Source of the DNA: Ureibacillus thermophilus
GTDB lineage: Bacteria; Bacillota; Bacilli; Bacillales_A; Planococcaceae
Strand: one strand, 5' to 3'
DNA length: 64,000 bases
Assembly: GCF_042657185.1 (NCBI RefSeq)
Contig: NZ_JBHSNN010000002.1
Part shown: positions 16,392 through 26,930 of the stretch, in pieces
Position numbering within the stretch: position 1 is the first letter of the stretch
How the letters are laid out: the number at the start of each line of letters is the position of its first letter
Translations under genes and position numbers: made by a program
Notes under the pieces: model-generated
Database searches by the model: none
Seen by the model: only the letters and a program-made list of their open reading frames with translations
What the model was told of the DNA's origin: nothing

Positions 16392-17903
16392 ATGAGCATC
16401 AAGGCTGAAGAAATCAGCGCTCTGTTAAGAAAGCAGATTGAAAACTACCAATCTGAATTAGAAGTTAACGAAGTTGGTACTGTAATCACTGTTGGTGACG
16501 GTATCGCACGCGCTCATGGCCTCGACAACTGTATGGCAGGAGAACTTGTTGAGTTCGAAAATGGTGTAATGGGTATGGCTCAAAACCTAGAAGAAGGCAA
16601 CGTCGGTATCGTTATTCTAGGTAACTACCTTGGCATCAAAGAAGGCGATACAGTTCGTCGCACAGGTCGTATTATGGAAGTTCCAGTCGGCGAAGAATTA
16701 ATTGGTCGTGTCGTAAACCCACTTGGTATGCCAGTGGATGGAAAAGGACCTATCAATACAACAAAAACTCGTCCAGTAGAAAGCCCAGCTTTCGGCGTTA
16801 TGGCTCGTAAATCCGTTCATGAACCATTACAAACGGGTATCAAAGCCATTGACGCATTAGTGCCAATCGGACGTGGTCAACGTGAGTTAATCATCGGTGA
16901 CCGTCAAACAGGTAAAACATCAATTGCAATCGACACAATCTTGAACCAAGCTGACCAAAATATGATTTGTATCTATGTAGCAATCGGTCAGAAAGAATCT
17001 ACAGTTCGTACAGTTGTTGAAACACTTCGCAAACACGGTGCGTTAGATTACTCCATCGTTGTAACAGCATCAGCTTCTCAACCAGCACCACTATTATACT
17101 TAGCTCCATATGCTGGGGTTTCAATGGCTGAATACTTCATGTTACAAGGTAAACACGTGTTAATCGTGTACGATGATTTATCTAAACAAGCAGCAGCTTA
17201 CCGTGAGCTTTCATTGCTATTACGTCGTCCACCAGGTCGTGAAGCTTACCCAGGTGACGTATTCTACTTGCACAGCCGTCTACTTGAACGCGCTGCAAAA
17301 TTAAGCGACGCAATGGGTGCAGGTTCAATCACAGCACTTCCATTCGTTGAAACACAAGCAGGGGATATTTCTGCATACATCCCAACAAACGTAATCTCTA
17401 TCACAGACGGACAAATCTTCTTACAATCTGACCTATTCCACTCAGGTGTACGTCCAGCGATCAACGCCGGTTTATCCGTATCCCGCGTTGGTGGTGCTGC
17501 GCAAATCAAAGCGATGAAAAAAGTTGCCGGTACACTTCGCCTTGACTTGGCTGCGTACCGTGAACTTGAAGCATTCGCTCAATTCGGTTCAGATTTGGAT
17601 AAAGCAACACTTCAAAAACTTGAACGTGGTAAACGTACAGTTGAAGTATTGAAACAAGACTTGAACAAACCAATTAAAGTAGAATATCAAGTTATGATTA
17701 TCTACGCTCTAACTCGCGGTTACTTAGACGATATTCCAGTAAAAGATATCCGTCGCTTCGAAAACGAGTTATACAGCTGGTTAGATGTAAACCACACTCA
17801 CATTTTAGAGCATATTCGTACTACGAAAGATCTTCCATCTGACGAAGATATGCATGCAGCTCTTACTGAATTCAAAAAACAATTTGCTAAATCAGAAGAA
17901 TGA
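16392..17903 (+). CDS. atpA: F1 ATP synthase subunit alpha
   Basis: Non-catalytic nucleotide-binding subunit of F1. The 503-aa protein has the Walker A GDRQTGKTS (near residue 170) and the PAINAGLSVSRVGGAAQ signature. GAGGTGAC supports ATG 16392, three codons inside the longest open frame. Codon use is strongly biased, as expected for an abundant protein. Confidence 0.97.
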   Translation: MSIKAEEISALLRKQIENYQSELEVNEVGTVITVGDGIARAHGLDNCMAGELVEFENGVMGMAQNLEEGNVGIVILGNYLGIKEGDTVRRTGRIMEVPVGEELIGRVVNPLGMPVDGKGPINTTKTRPVESPAFGVMARKSVHEPLQTGIKAIDALVPIGRGQRELIIGDRQTGKTSIAIDTILNQADQNMICIYVAIGQKESTVRTVVETLRKHGALDYSIVVTASASQPAPLLYLAPYAGVSMAEYFMLQGKHVLIVYDDLSKQAAAYRELSLLLRRPPGREAYPGDVFYLHSRLLERAAKLSDAMGAGSITALPFVETQAGDISAYIPTNVISITDGQIFLQSDLFHSGVRPAINAGLSVSRVGGAAQIKAMKKVAGTLRLDLAAYRELEAFAQFGSDLDKATLQKLERGKRTVEVLKQDLNKPIKVEYQVMIIYALTRGYLDDIPVKDIRRFENELYSWLDVNHTHILEHIRTTKDLPSDEDMHAALTEFKKQFAKSEE

Positions 17904-17985
17904 TTCTTTCAGCTTTGCTGCTGAAAGATCTTCTGATGATGAGTAGCACGAATGATGACTAAAATGAAAAGGTGGTGAAATACCA

Positions 17986-18852
17986 GTGGCAAGAAGTTTG
18001 CGCGATATTAAAAATCGAATCAACTCAACGCGTAAAACAGGGCACATTACAAAAGCGATGCAAATGGTGTCTGCTGCGAAACGGACAAAAGCGGAAGAAA
18101 ACGCCAAAGCTTACGTTCCTTACATGGATAAAGTACAGGACGTGGTTGCATCCATCGCTAGCGGCTCATCTGATGTCACACATCCAATGCTAGTCGCACG
18201 CCCTGTGAAGAAGACGGGTTATATCATTATCGGTTCTGACCGCGGTTTAGCTGGACCATATAACTCAAACGTGATTCGTGAATTGGCACGTGTAGTCGAA
18301 GAACGTCATAAATCCAATGACGAGTTTGTGATTTTCACAATTGGTCGTGTACCTACAGAATACTTTAAAAAACGTGGGTATAACGTAATTGATAGCGTTG
18401 TCGGCCTTCCTGACCAACCATCATTCTCCCAAATTAAACAAATCGCTCGTAAAGCTGTTGGTATGTTCGCTGATGGTACATATGATGAACTTTATATGTA
18501 CTACAACCACTATGTGAGCGTCATTTCACAAGTCGTAACAGAGAAAAAAGTATTGCCGATTACGGATTTAGCACCAGCAACTGAAGGGCTTCAAGCAACT
18601 TATGAGTTCGAACCAAATCCGGAAGCTATTTTGGAAGTTCTCTTGCCTCAATATGCTGAAAGCTTAATTTACGGTGCGTTGCTTGATGCGAAAGCAAGTG
18701 AACATGCGGCTCGTATGACAGCTATGAAAACGGCGACAGATAATGCGAATGAACTTGTTAAAACACTTACACTCGAATACAACCGTGCTCGTCAAGCATC
18801 AATCACTCAAGAAATTACAGAAATTGTCAGCGGAGCAGAAGCCATCCAATAG
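17986..18852 (+). CDS. atpG: F1 ATP synthase subunit gamma
   Basis: Rotor shaft of F1, 288 aa. The N-terminal helix starts MARSLRDIKNRINSTRKTGH and the C-terminal helix contains AARMTAMKTATDNANEL, both diagnostic. The start is GTG with AAGGTGGTGA upstream. A small hairpin (CTTTCAGC/GCTGAAAG, about 17907-17927) lies in the 82-bp gap after atpA. Confidence 0.96.
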   Translation: MARSLRDIKNRINSTRKTGHITKAMQMVSAAKRTKAEENAKAYVPYMDKVQDVVASIASGSSDVTHPMLVARPVKKTGYIIIGSDRGLAGPYNSNVIRELARVVEERHKSNDEFVIFTIGRVPTEYFKKRGYNVIDSVVGLPDQPSFSQIKQIARKAVGMFADGTYDELYMYYNHYVSVISQVVTEKKVLPITDLAPATEGLQATYEFEPNPEAILEVLLPQYAESLIYGALLDAKASEHAARMTAMKTATDNANELVKTLTLEYNRARQASITQEITEIVSGAEAIQ

Positions 18853-18857
18853 GCTAG

Positions 18858-20315
<1,458 letters not shown>

Positions 20316-20340
20316 TGTTACGGACGGAGGAGGAAAAAAT

Positions 20341-20748
20341 ATGAAGACAGTTCAAGTCAATATTGTCACTCCGGACGGCCCAGTATACGATTCAGAAATC
20401 GCAATGGTCATTGCAAAAACTGTTTCTGGAGATATCGGTATCCTTCCAGGTCATATTCCTTTAGTGGCGCCGCTTCAAATTAGTGCGGTAAAACTAAAGC
20501 TTGCAGACGGTTCGCAAAAAGTAGTAGCCGTTAGCGGTGGCTTTATTGAAGTTCGTCCAGATAAAATTTCAATTCTCGCTCCTTCTGCTGAAGTGGCTGA
20601 GAACATTGATCTCGCTCGTGCTCAAGCAGCGAAGAAAAGAGCGGAAGAACGTCTTCAAAGCAAGTCCGATGATATTGATTTCAAACGGGCTGAATTAGCT
20701 TTGAAACGTGCAATCAATCGCATCAACGTTTATGAGGGCAGAGTTTAA
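20341..20748 (+). CDS. atpC: F1 ATP synthase subunit epsilon
   Basis: Regulatory rotor subunit, 135 aa. A beta-sandwich N-terminal domain (VNIVTPDGPVYDSEIAMV, GDIGILPGHIPLVAPL) is followed by a C-terminal helical hairpin (about 90-133). GGAGGAGGA precedes the ATG. Last gene of the atp operon, followed by a terminator. Confidence 0.95.
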   Translation: MKTVQVNIVTPDGPVYDSEIAMVIAKTVSGDIGILPGHIPLVAPLQISAVKLKLADGSQKVVAVSGGFIEVRPDKISILAPSAEVAENIDLARAQAAKKRAEERLQSKSDDIDFKRAELALKRAINRINVYEGRV

Positions 20749-20754
20749 GAAATT

Positions 20755-20781
20755 AGCGGGCAGTACAACTGTCCGCTTTTT
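20755..20781 (+). terminator. Terminator of the atp operon
   Basis: AGCGGGCAGT and ACTGTCCGCT around ACA, with a T-run. Confidence 0.88.
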
Positions 20782-20882
20782 CTATCATTTATAGTGGAAG
20801 GATTTTACTAGAAATGTTTTCGAAATATTTCACATAATGGAAAGTTTGTATATTTTTTATTAAAATAAAGGAGGCGCGCATT

Positions 20883-21128
20883 ATGGATGTTTATCAAACT
20901 ATGGGTGTACAAGCTGCGATCGGGATTTTTTCACATATTCTTTTTATAGTCATTGCTTTTTATGCGCTGCAGGCTGTTCGAATAGAAGTAGTTTTTAAAA
21001 AAGGGAAAACTTTTCAAATCCAGCTCATGTATATCTTGCTAAGCATTGTTTTGGGATACACAGTATCAAATTTCTTTCTAGATTTTACAGGTTTATCTCA
21101 ACGATTGCCGTATATCTTTTCAAAGTAG
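20883..21128 (+). CDS. ywzB: DUF1146 membrane protein (YwzB)
   Basis: An 81-aa protein with two membrane segments (about 9-30 and 49-68), matching the size and layout of B. subtilis YwzB. It has the same location between atpC and murA. AAGGAGGCG precedes the ATG. Function unknown. Confidence 0.85.
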   Translation: MDVYQTMGVQAAIGIFSHILFIVIAFYALQAVRIEVVFKKGKTFQIQLMYILLSIVLGYTVSNFFLDFTGLSQRLPYIFSK

Positions 21129-21522
21129 TTCATCGTTCTTAGGTTATGTCCATTAGCAGCAAAGAAGAATTTGTACATCACCTCAATAGTTATATGGTTT
21201 GTAAGGGCAAATGACAAATTTAGTTTCTTTTGTCGTTACAACACATATATCTTGTTATTTCCTGGGCAATCCTGTAGATATTTGCAACAATAAAGACATT
21301 GAAATATGAAAAAGTTAGTAATTTTAGACGTTTCTTTACAATTCACCATAATTCCCCATTCTGCGTAATATATAATTGTAGATGAATGTTGAAAAATATT
21401 TGAAATTAGTATTTTTAGTCACTTGTAAATTTGAGGTTAAAGCATTACTATTGATATGGTTTGCTTTTTTAGTGGCTAATTGCTGAAGACATCTTTGGAT
21501 AATGGATTCGGAGGGACGATTT
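21129..21522. other. Intergenic region upstream of murA
   Basis: About 394 bp, AT-rich, without a supportable gene or repeat. TATAAT-like sequence occurs near 21368-21375 but has no clear -35 partner. It presumably carries the murA promoter. Confidence 0.5.
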
Positions 21523-22845
21523 GTGGAGAAGATGATTGTTACAGGAGGCCGAAGATTACAAGGAAAAGTTAAAATAGAAGGGGCTAAAAATGCTGTATTA
21601 CCTATTTTAACTGCTTCTTTGTTAGCTTCTAAGAATGCCAGTATAATAAAAGACGTCCCAAATTTAGCGGATGTTCATACAATAAATGCAGTATTAAAAA
21701 GTTTAAATACGGAAGTACAATATGACGTTGAAAATAAGGAAATTCGTATAAATGCGGAAAAACCTTTATTGAGTGAAGCACCCTTTGATTATGTCAGTAA
21801 AATGCGCGCCTCCATTTTAGTAATGGGATCGCTGCTGGCACGCAATGGTTATGCACGTGTTGCAATGCCGGGTGGTTGTGCAATTGGTTCTCGGCCAATT
21901 GAGCTGCATTTAAAAGGTTTTGAAGCAATGGGCGCAAAAATTTCCACTGGCCATGGATATGTGGAAGCAAAAGTCCAAGACCGTTTAAAGGGAGCAAACA
22001 TCTATTTAGATTTTCCAAGCGTTGGCGCAACAGAAAATATTATGACAGCTGCAGCGCTTGCAGAAGGAACGACAGTCATTGAAAATGCAGCAAAAGAGCC
22101 GGAAATTGTAGATTTGGCGAATTTCATTAATAAAATGGGCGGTCGTGTCACGGGGGCAGGAACGGACACAATCCGCATTGATGGTGTAAAAGAATTGCAT
22201 GGTGCCACACATCATGTCATACCCGACCGGATTGAAGCAGGAACATTTATGGTCGCAGCAGCAATTACACGAGGAGATGTTTTAATCGAAAATGTGATTC
22301 CGGAACATTTGACGGCATTAATGGCAAAAATGCGTGAAATGGGCGTGGAAATTACGGAAGAAGGAAATGGAATTCGAGTTCGTGCAAACAATCCATTGAA
22401 AGCTGTTGATGTGAAAACGATGCCATATCCAGGTTTCCCTACAGATATGCAGGCGCAAATGATGGCATTGATGTTGACGGCACAAGGAACGAGTATTATT
22501 ACAGAAACGGTATTTGAAAATCGGTTTATGCATGCGGAAGAGTTCCGACGCATGAATGCAGCATTGAAAATTGAAGGCCGTTCAGCGTTTGTGGAAGGAC
22601 CTGTGAAATTGCAAGGTGCAGAAGTGGCAGCAACCGATTTGCGAGCAGCAGCAGCGTTAATTTTGGCTGGCTTAGCAACTGAAGGGGTCACTCGTGTAAC
22701 GAAATTGCATCATCTAGATCGGGGATACGTAGACTTTGAGAAGAAATTGCGTGCACTTGGGGCGAATATTGAACGCGTTTCTAGCGATGAGGAAGTAGTT
22801 TCAGAGAAATTGAATGTTGCTAAAGAAACTACATTGAACGTGTAA
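21523..22845 (+). CDS. murA: UDP-N-acetylglucosamine 1-carboxyvinyltransferase
   Basis: First committed step of peptidoglycan synthesis: enolpyruvyl transfer from PEP to UDP-GlcNAc, the target of fosfomycin. The 440-aa protein has the substrate-contact KNAVLPILTASLL, the catalytic Cys119 in MPGGCAIGSRPIELHLKG, and LTAQGTSIITETVFENRF. The GTG at 21523 sits 7 nt after GGAGGG, so the longer frame starting at 21502 is not used. The location after ywzB indicates the MurAA paralogue. Confidence 0.95.
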   Translation: MEKMIVTGGRRLQGKVKIEGAKNAVLPILTASLLASKNASIIKDVPNLADVHTINAVLKSLNTEVQYDVENKEIRINAEKPLLSEAPFDYVSKMRASILVMGSLLARNGYARVAMPGGCAIGSRPIELHLKGFEAMGAKISTGHGYVEAKVQDRLKGANIYLDFPSVGATENIMTAAALAEGTTVIENAAKEPEIVDLANFINKMGGRVTGAGTDTIRIDGVKELHGATHHVIPDRIEAGTFMVAAAITRGDVLIENVIPEHLTALMAKMREMGVEITEEGNGIRVRANNPLKAVDVKTMPYPGFPTDMQAQMMALMLTAQGTSIITETVFENRFMHAEEFRRMNAALKIEGRSAFVEGPVKLQGAEVAATDLRAAAALILAGLATEGVTRVTKLHHLDRGYVDFEKKLRALGANIERVSSDEEVVSEKLNVAKETTLNV

Positions 22846-22941
22846 TAAGAGGAAATCTTGGCAACTTGATTTTTCATCAAAGTGGGATTGCTCTATTTTC
22901 TACTGTACCATATGATAAGTGCGTTTGAATTATTCATTCAC

Positions 22942-22982
22942 AAAACGACAAAATCTTGCTTTCAGGGTTTTGTCGTTTTTTT
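22942..22982 (+). terminator. Terminator after murA
   Basis: AAAACGACAAAA pairs with TTTTGTCGTTTT, followed by further T. It lies about 100 bp past the murA stop. Confidence 0.85.
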
Positions 22983-23019
22983 GTGTAAGAAGAGATGGAT
23001 TTAGGATCGGATGAAGGGG

Positions 23020-23190
23020 AAAATCGCCAACTTCGAGGATCTAATCACCAAGGCGAAAAAATTGAGATCCATAAGCACGATAATCGCCAGAGAGAAAGAA
23101 AGAATCGCCAAAACTAGAAACATTATCGCCAGAGCCAAAAAACGCCTTCCAAGAGCATCGATAATCGCAAAGAAGCAATCATATGTGCCA
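23020..23190 (+). repeat. Degenerate 21-bp-period repeats (AATCGCCA core)
   Basis: In the murA-spoIID gap, AATCGCCA-like cores recur at 21-bp steps, clearest around 23085-23140 (AATCGCCAGAG, AATCGCCAAAA, TATCGCCAGAG). Outer copies are more diverged. The open frame across it (61 codons, Lys/Arg-rich) has no ribosome binding site and is treated as a by-product. The 21-bp period matches the arrays at 33, 42 and 45 kb, although the sequence differs. Confidence 0.6.
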
Positions 23191-23234
23191 ATCTGAAACC
23201 TCAAAACCTCAAACTAAAAAAACGGCTCAAAAAA

Positions 23235-23266
23235 GATATATTTCCCCGGTTCCAATCATAAGTAAT
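23235..23266 (+). promoter_or_regulatory. Putative sigma-E promoter of spoIID
   Basis: GATATATT (23235-23242), 14 bp, then CATAAGTAAT (23257-23266). This resembles sigma-E sites (ATATT / CATACA-T) and fits spoIID being a sigma-E gene. The -10 ends only 4 bp before the ATG, so the transcript would be leaderless or nearly so. Confidence 0.45.
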
Positions 23267-23270
23267 ATGT

Positions 23271-24221
23271 ATGAAACAAATAAAAAATCACAAAAACATA
23301 GCAGCCATTTTTTCAATTACATTATTTATCTCGATTCTATTTTTCTTCCCGTTTTTCTTCAAAAATTCCGAGAAAACTTTGAAGGAAGTTTCGGGGCCAT
23401 TAGTGACTATGGAAGATTGCAATATTTTCATCCGCATTACCGGCCAAGAAGATTCGATTCCTCTTGAAGAATACGTCGTTGGAGTAGTTGCCGCTGAAAT
23501 GCCGGCAAGCTTTCATTTAGAAGCCTTGAAAGCTCAAGCCATTGCCGCAAGAACATATGTATTAAAATCCACCAATTATGGCCAAACGCCAATTGAACCA
23601 ACTGTGTTAAGACAAGTATTTTATGATGAGGATACGCGAAAATCCAATTGGCAAGCCACCTTTGAAGAAAATGAGGGAAAAATCAGGGAAGCCGTAGAAA
23701 GTACGAAAGGAGAAGTGCTGAAATATAACGGAGAACTGATTACTGCCATGTTTCATTCCATGAGCAACGGCCGGACGGAAAGCGCCAAAAATTATAGCGG
23801 CGTCGATTTACCTTATCTCCAATCTGTTGTCAGTGCGGATTTTCAAACAGAAAATTACGTTGTGAAAAAAAAATGGACATTGGATGAATGGAACCGCCTA
23901 CTCAAAGTGAATATGACGCTTGATGATATCAAAAAAATCCGTACAAAACTTAATAACACTGGGAGGGTAGAAAAAGTTATTTTTGGCACGAACGAGTGGA
24001 CAGGGCGTGAATTTCGAGATTTGCTTGATTTGCGTTCAACGGATTTTACGATTGCAGTCGTCAATAACAAAATTGAAATTACGACAGAAGGCTACGGACA
24101 CGGTGTCGGGATGAGCCAATATGGAGCGGATGCAATGGCAAAGCAAGGAAGAACCGCCCATCAAATCCTTGCCCATTATTACAAAGACACAACGATTGAA
24201 AAAATGATGTGCACAAAATAA
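23271..24221 (+). CDS. spoIID: Stage II sporulation protein D (lytic transglycosylase)
   Basis: Membrane-anchored septal peptidoglycan enzyme that acts with SpoIIM/SpoIIP to drive engulfment. One N-terminal membrane segment lies at about residues 10-31. The SpoIID domain has the catalytic glutamate in VVAAEMPASFHLEALKAQAI (Glu76), GELITAMFHSMSNGRTE, and the C-terminal YGHGVGMSQYGADAMA. The ATG gives an N-terminus (MKQ) like B. subtilis SpoIID, but no Shine-Dalgarno precedes it. Followed by spoIIQ, as in other Bacilli. Confidence 0.94.
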   Translation: MKQIKNHKNIAAIFSITLFISILFFFPFFFKNSEKTLKEVSGPLVTMEDCNIFIRITGQEDSIPLEEYVVGVVAAEMPASFHLEALKAQAIAARTYVLKSTNYGQTPIEPTVLRQVFYDEDTRKSNWQATFEENEGKIREAVESTKGEVLKYNGELITAMFHSMSNGRTESAKNYSGVDLPYLQSVVSADFQTENYVVKKKWTLDEWNRLLKVNMTLDDIKKIRTKLNNTGRVEKVIFGTNEWTGREFRDLLDLRSTDFTIAVVNNKIEITTEGYGHGVGMSQYGADAMAKQGRTAHQILAHYYKDTTIEKMMCTK

Positions 24222-24343
24222 TTCTTACAGCACACAAATCGTACGTTTGAAAAAATAGTATGCAAAAAAATAGTGAAAATTTCCAAAAAAGTTGTTTAGA
24301 AATTCCAAAACTTGTTCATCCTTCATATTGAGGTGATGAACAA

Positions 24344-25009
24344 ATGAGAGAAGACCAAAACAAACAAAATAACACTTCTCAAAAACTAAAAAAATGGCAA
24401 CAACAACCTTGGTTTTGGCCGGCAATATATGGGGGCATGGCAGCAGTACTCATTGGGTTAATTGTTACTTATTCTGTAATCACAAGCGAAGATAAGAGCG
24501 AAACGGTGAATGAACCAGTAGTACAGGAAAAAGAATCTCCAATCATTGAAACCAATGCGCAAACGGAAACACTCAAATATCCATTCGCCGAAAATCAACT
24601 TGAAAATGCAAAAGTATTACAAGATTTCTATGACATCAACGCAGATGCTGAAACTCGTGAAAATGCGCTTCTTGTATTCGATCAAACATTCACAACATCA
24701 TCCGGAATTTCAATTTCCATCAACAACGAACCGTTTGAAGTACTCGCTGCAATGAGCGGTGAAGTAAAAGAAGTGAAACTAGATGCGTTCACTGGCAACA
24801 AGATTGTCATCGCCCACCCGAACGGAATGGAAACACACTATAGCTCCGTGGCGGACATCCTTGTCAAAGAAGGCGATAAAGTAGAACAAGGACAACCGAT
24901 TGCAACATCTACAGAAAATGATTGGAATCCAACTGCCGGCATCCATCTTCACTTTGAAGTATTAGAAGACGGTAAAAACGTCAACCCAAGAAATTATTTA
25001 AGCTTCTAA
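24344..25009 (+). CDS. spoIIQ: Stage II sporulation protein Q
   Basis: Forespore membrane protein that spans the intermembrane space and binds SpoIIIAH, forming the channel between the two cells. One membrane segment lies at about residues 26-47. A LytM/M23 domain follows (about 115-215). HLHFEV keeps the second metal motif, but the first (HxxxD) is replaced by SSGISIS, so it should be catalytically dead like B. subtilis SpoIIQ. TGAGGTGAT precedes the ATG. I could not identify a convincing sigma-F promoter. Confidence 0.92.
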   Translation: MREDQNKQNNTSQKLKKWQQQPWFWPAIYGGMAAVLIGLIVTYSVITSEDKSETVNEPVVQEKESPIIETNAQTETLKYPFAENQLENAKVLQDFYDINADAETRENALLVFDQTFTTSSGISISINNEPFEVLAAMSGEVKEVKLDAFTGNKIVIAHPNGMETHYSSVADILVKEGDKVEQGQPIATSTENDWNPTAGIHLHFEVLEDGKNVNPRNYLSF

Positions 25010-25015
25010 CAAATG

Positions 25016-25063
25016 AAAGCGCAGCCTGAATGGAAAAATCCCGACTTTTCAGGCTGCGCTTTT
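25016..25063 (+). terminator. Terminator after spoIIQ
   Basis: A 15-bp stem AAAGCGCAGCCTGAA / TTCAGGCTGCGCTTT with a 17-nt loop, ending in TTTT. Confidence 0.88.
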
Positions 25064-25234
25064 GACTTTCCTAGGAAAAAAAGTTCTGAAAATGTTGGAA
25101 GATACATATGGTGAATAAACGTTAAATCGCTGATTGCAAACGTCAATGAAATAAATGTATCAGAAAAACATCGAAATAGATTGTTTATTGTAGGCAAAAC
25201 TGCACTTCTTAGATCCGAGAGAAAGGAAGAGAAC

Positions 25235-25492
25235 GTGCACGAGCACATTCGGCACCGTTGTGTACAACTGGGAAAGCTGCTTGTGGAGACGGGCGAGACG
25301 GTTAGAGTCCTTGCGAAGATGACAGGATATTCCAAGAGTACGGTGCACAAAGACTTAACAGAGCGCTTACAATTAGTGAATGAAGAATTAGCGAAAGAAG
25401 TGAGAGAAATATTAGCCTACCACAAATCCGTTCGTCATTTGCGAGGGGGAGAGGCGACACGTAGAAAGTGGCAGTCCCAAAAAAAACAGTGA
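25235..25492 (+). CDS. spoIIID: Sporulation transcription factor SpoIIID
   Basis: Mother-cell DNA-binding regulator that modifies the sigma-E regulon and leads to sigma-K. The 85-aa protein carries the helix-turn-helix region TVRVLAKMTGYSKSTVHKDL and the conserved HKSVRHLRGGEATRRK tail. The start is GTG (25235) with AAAGGAAGAG upstream and gives the family N-terminus. An in-frame upstream start would add 18 unrelated residues. It sits directly before mbl, as in B. subtilis. Confidence 0.95.
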   Translation: MHEHIRHRCVQLGKLLVETGETVRVLAKMTGYSKSTVHKDLTERLQLVNEELAKEVREILAYHKSVRHLRGGEATRRKWQSQKKQ

Positions 25493-25543
25493 AAAGGCAT
25501 TTGGTTTGGCTTTGTCCCAAAGTCAGGCTGAATGCTTTTTCAT
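25493..25543 (+). terminator. Cruciform-like terminator after spoIIID
   Basis: Outer arms AAAAGGCATT and AATGCTTTTT, with an inner hairpin GGCTTTG/CAAAGTC. A T-rich end follows. The rest of the gap to mbl (to 25816) holds no gene. Confidence 0.6.
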
Positions 25544-25816
25544 TTCCTTTCTGTGAAAAAGTTTGTGAAGCTGCCTAGAAAGTAGCAAAATCATCGATTC
25601 GTTACATTGATAGAAAGAATGTTTGAAAAATTGTCAAAGGAACATAGAAGAGGGATTTTGAATGAGTTGTAGAATAATGTTGAAAGACGCTAAAAACTCC
25701 GATAATTAAGATGTAAATAAAACTTTATTATGATAAAATATTCTAGATAAAATGTATAAATTATGAACGTAGTAGTAATGGAGTCGCAACATTTCGGAAG
25801 GAGAAATTAGATTATT

Positions 25817-26815
25817 ATGTTTTCAAAGGATATAGGGATCGACTTAGGAACAGCTAATGTACTGATTTATGTGAAGGGAAAGGGCATTGTACTGAACGAA
25901 CCTTCTGTGGTGGCAATCGACAAGAAAACGAATAAAGTGCTTGCTGTTGGCGAGGAAGCAAGACAAATGGTAGGGCGTACACCAGGAAACATTGTCGCCA
26001 TTCGTCCTTTGAAGGATGGAGTCATCGCAGATTTTGATTTAACAGAAGCCATGTTAAGACACTTCCTTAACAAACTTGATGTGAAAGGGTTTTTCTCTAA
26101 ACCTCGCATCTTAATTTGCTGTCCGACAAACATTACAAGCGTTGAAAAGAAAGCGATTCGCGAAGCAGCTGAAAAATCAGGAGGCAAAAAAGTCTATATT
26201 GAAGAAGAACCAAAAGTGGCTGCCATCGGTGCAGGCATGGACATTTTCCAACCAAGCGGCAACATGGTTGTCGATATCGGCGGCGGTACGACAGATATTG
26301 CAGTGCTTTCCATGGGGGATATTGTAACAAGTGAATCAATTAAAGTTGCAGGAGATACATTCGACAATGATATTCTTCAATACATTAAGAAGGAATATAA
26401 ACTGCTTATTGGTGAACGTACAGCCGAAGCGATCAAAATCAATATCGGAACGGTATTCCCTGGCAGCCGGAATGAAGAAATGGAAATCCGCGGCCGCGAC
26501 ATGGTCACAGGGCTCCCTCGCACGATTACAATTCATTCATCCGAAATTGAAAAAGCATTGCATGAATCTGTCCATCTCATCGTTCAATCTGCGAAAAACG
26601 TATTAGAAAAAACGCCGCCAGAACTTTCTGCAGACATTATTGACCGAGGCGTCATCTTAACAGGCGGTGGCGCATTGCTTCACGGCATTGATCAGCTGCT
26701 CATGCAAGAATTAAAAGTGCCAGTCTTTATAGCTGAAAATCCAATGGACTGCGTAGCGCTTGGTACAGGCATCATGCTAGACAACATTGACCGTTCACCT
26801 GGCTCAAAATTCTAA
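25817..26815 (+). CDS. mbl: Cell-shape actin homologue Mbl (MreB family)
   Basis: Bacterial actin that organises sidewall peptidoglycan synthesis along the membrane. The 332-aa protein has the actin phosphate loops GIDLGTANVLIYV and VDIGGGTTDIAVLS and the adenosine motif LTGGGALLHGID. The order spoIIID-mbl-flhO-flhP identifies it as Mbl rather than MreB or MreBH. GAAGGAGAAA precedes the ATG. Confidence 0.93.
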   Translation: MFSKDIGIDLGTANVLIYVKGKGIVLNEPSVVAIDKKTNKVLAVGEEARQMVGRTPGNIVAIRPLKDGVIADFDLTEAMLRHFLNKLDVKGFFSKPRILICCPTNITSVEKKAIREAAEKSGGKKVYIEEEPKVAAIGAGMDIFQPSGNMVVDIGGGTTDIAVLSMGDIVTSESIKVAGDTFDNDILQYIKKEYKLLIGERTAEAIKINIGTVFPGSRNEEMEIRGRDMVTGLPRTITIHSSEIEKALHESVHLIVQSAKNVLEKTPPELSADIIDRGVILTGGGALLHGIDQLLMQELKVPVFIAENPMDCVALGTGIMLDNIDRSPGSKF

Positions 26816-26930
26816 AACGCCTTAAGTCGCCTCTAACATCATAAGAAAATTAAAAAAACGATAATCGAATTGCGACAATTTGCCGATATCAATGGAAGAG
26901 GTATTTTTCCAAATTGGAGGGGGAAACGGT

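Noticed and set aside
23011..23196. 61-codon basic frame between murA and spoIID
   Set aside because: Generated by the degenerate 21-bp repeat; no ribosome binding site.
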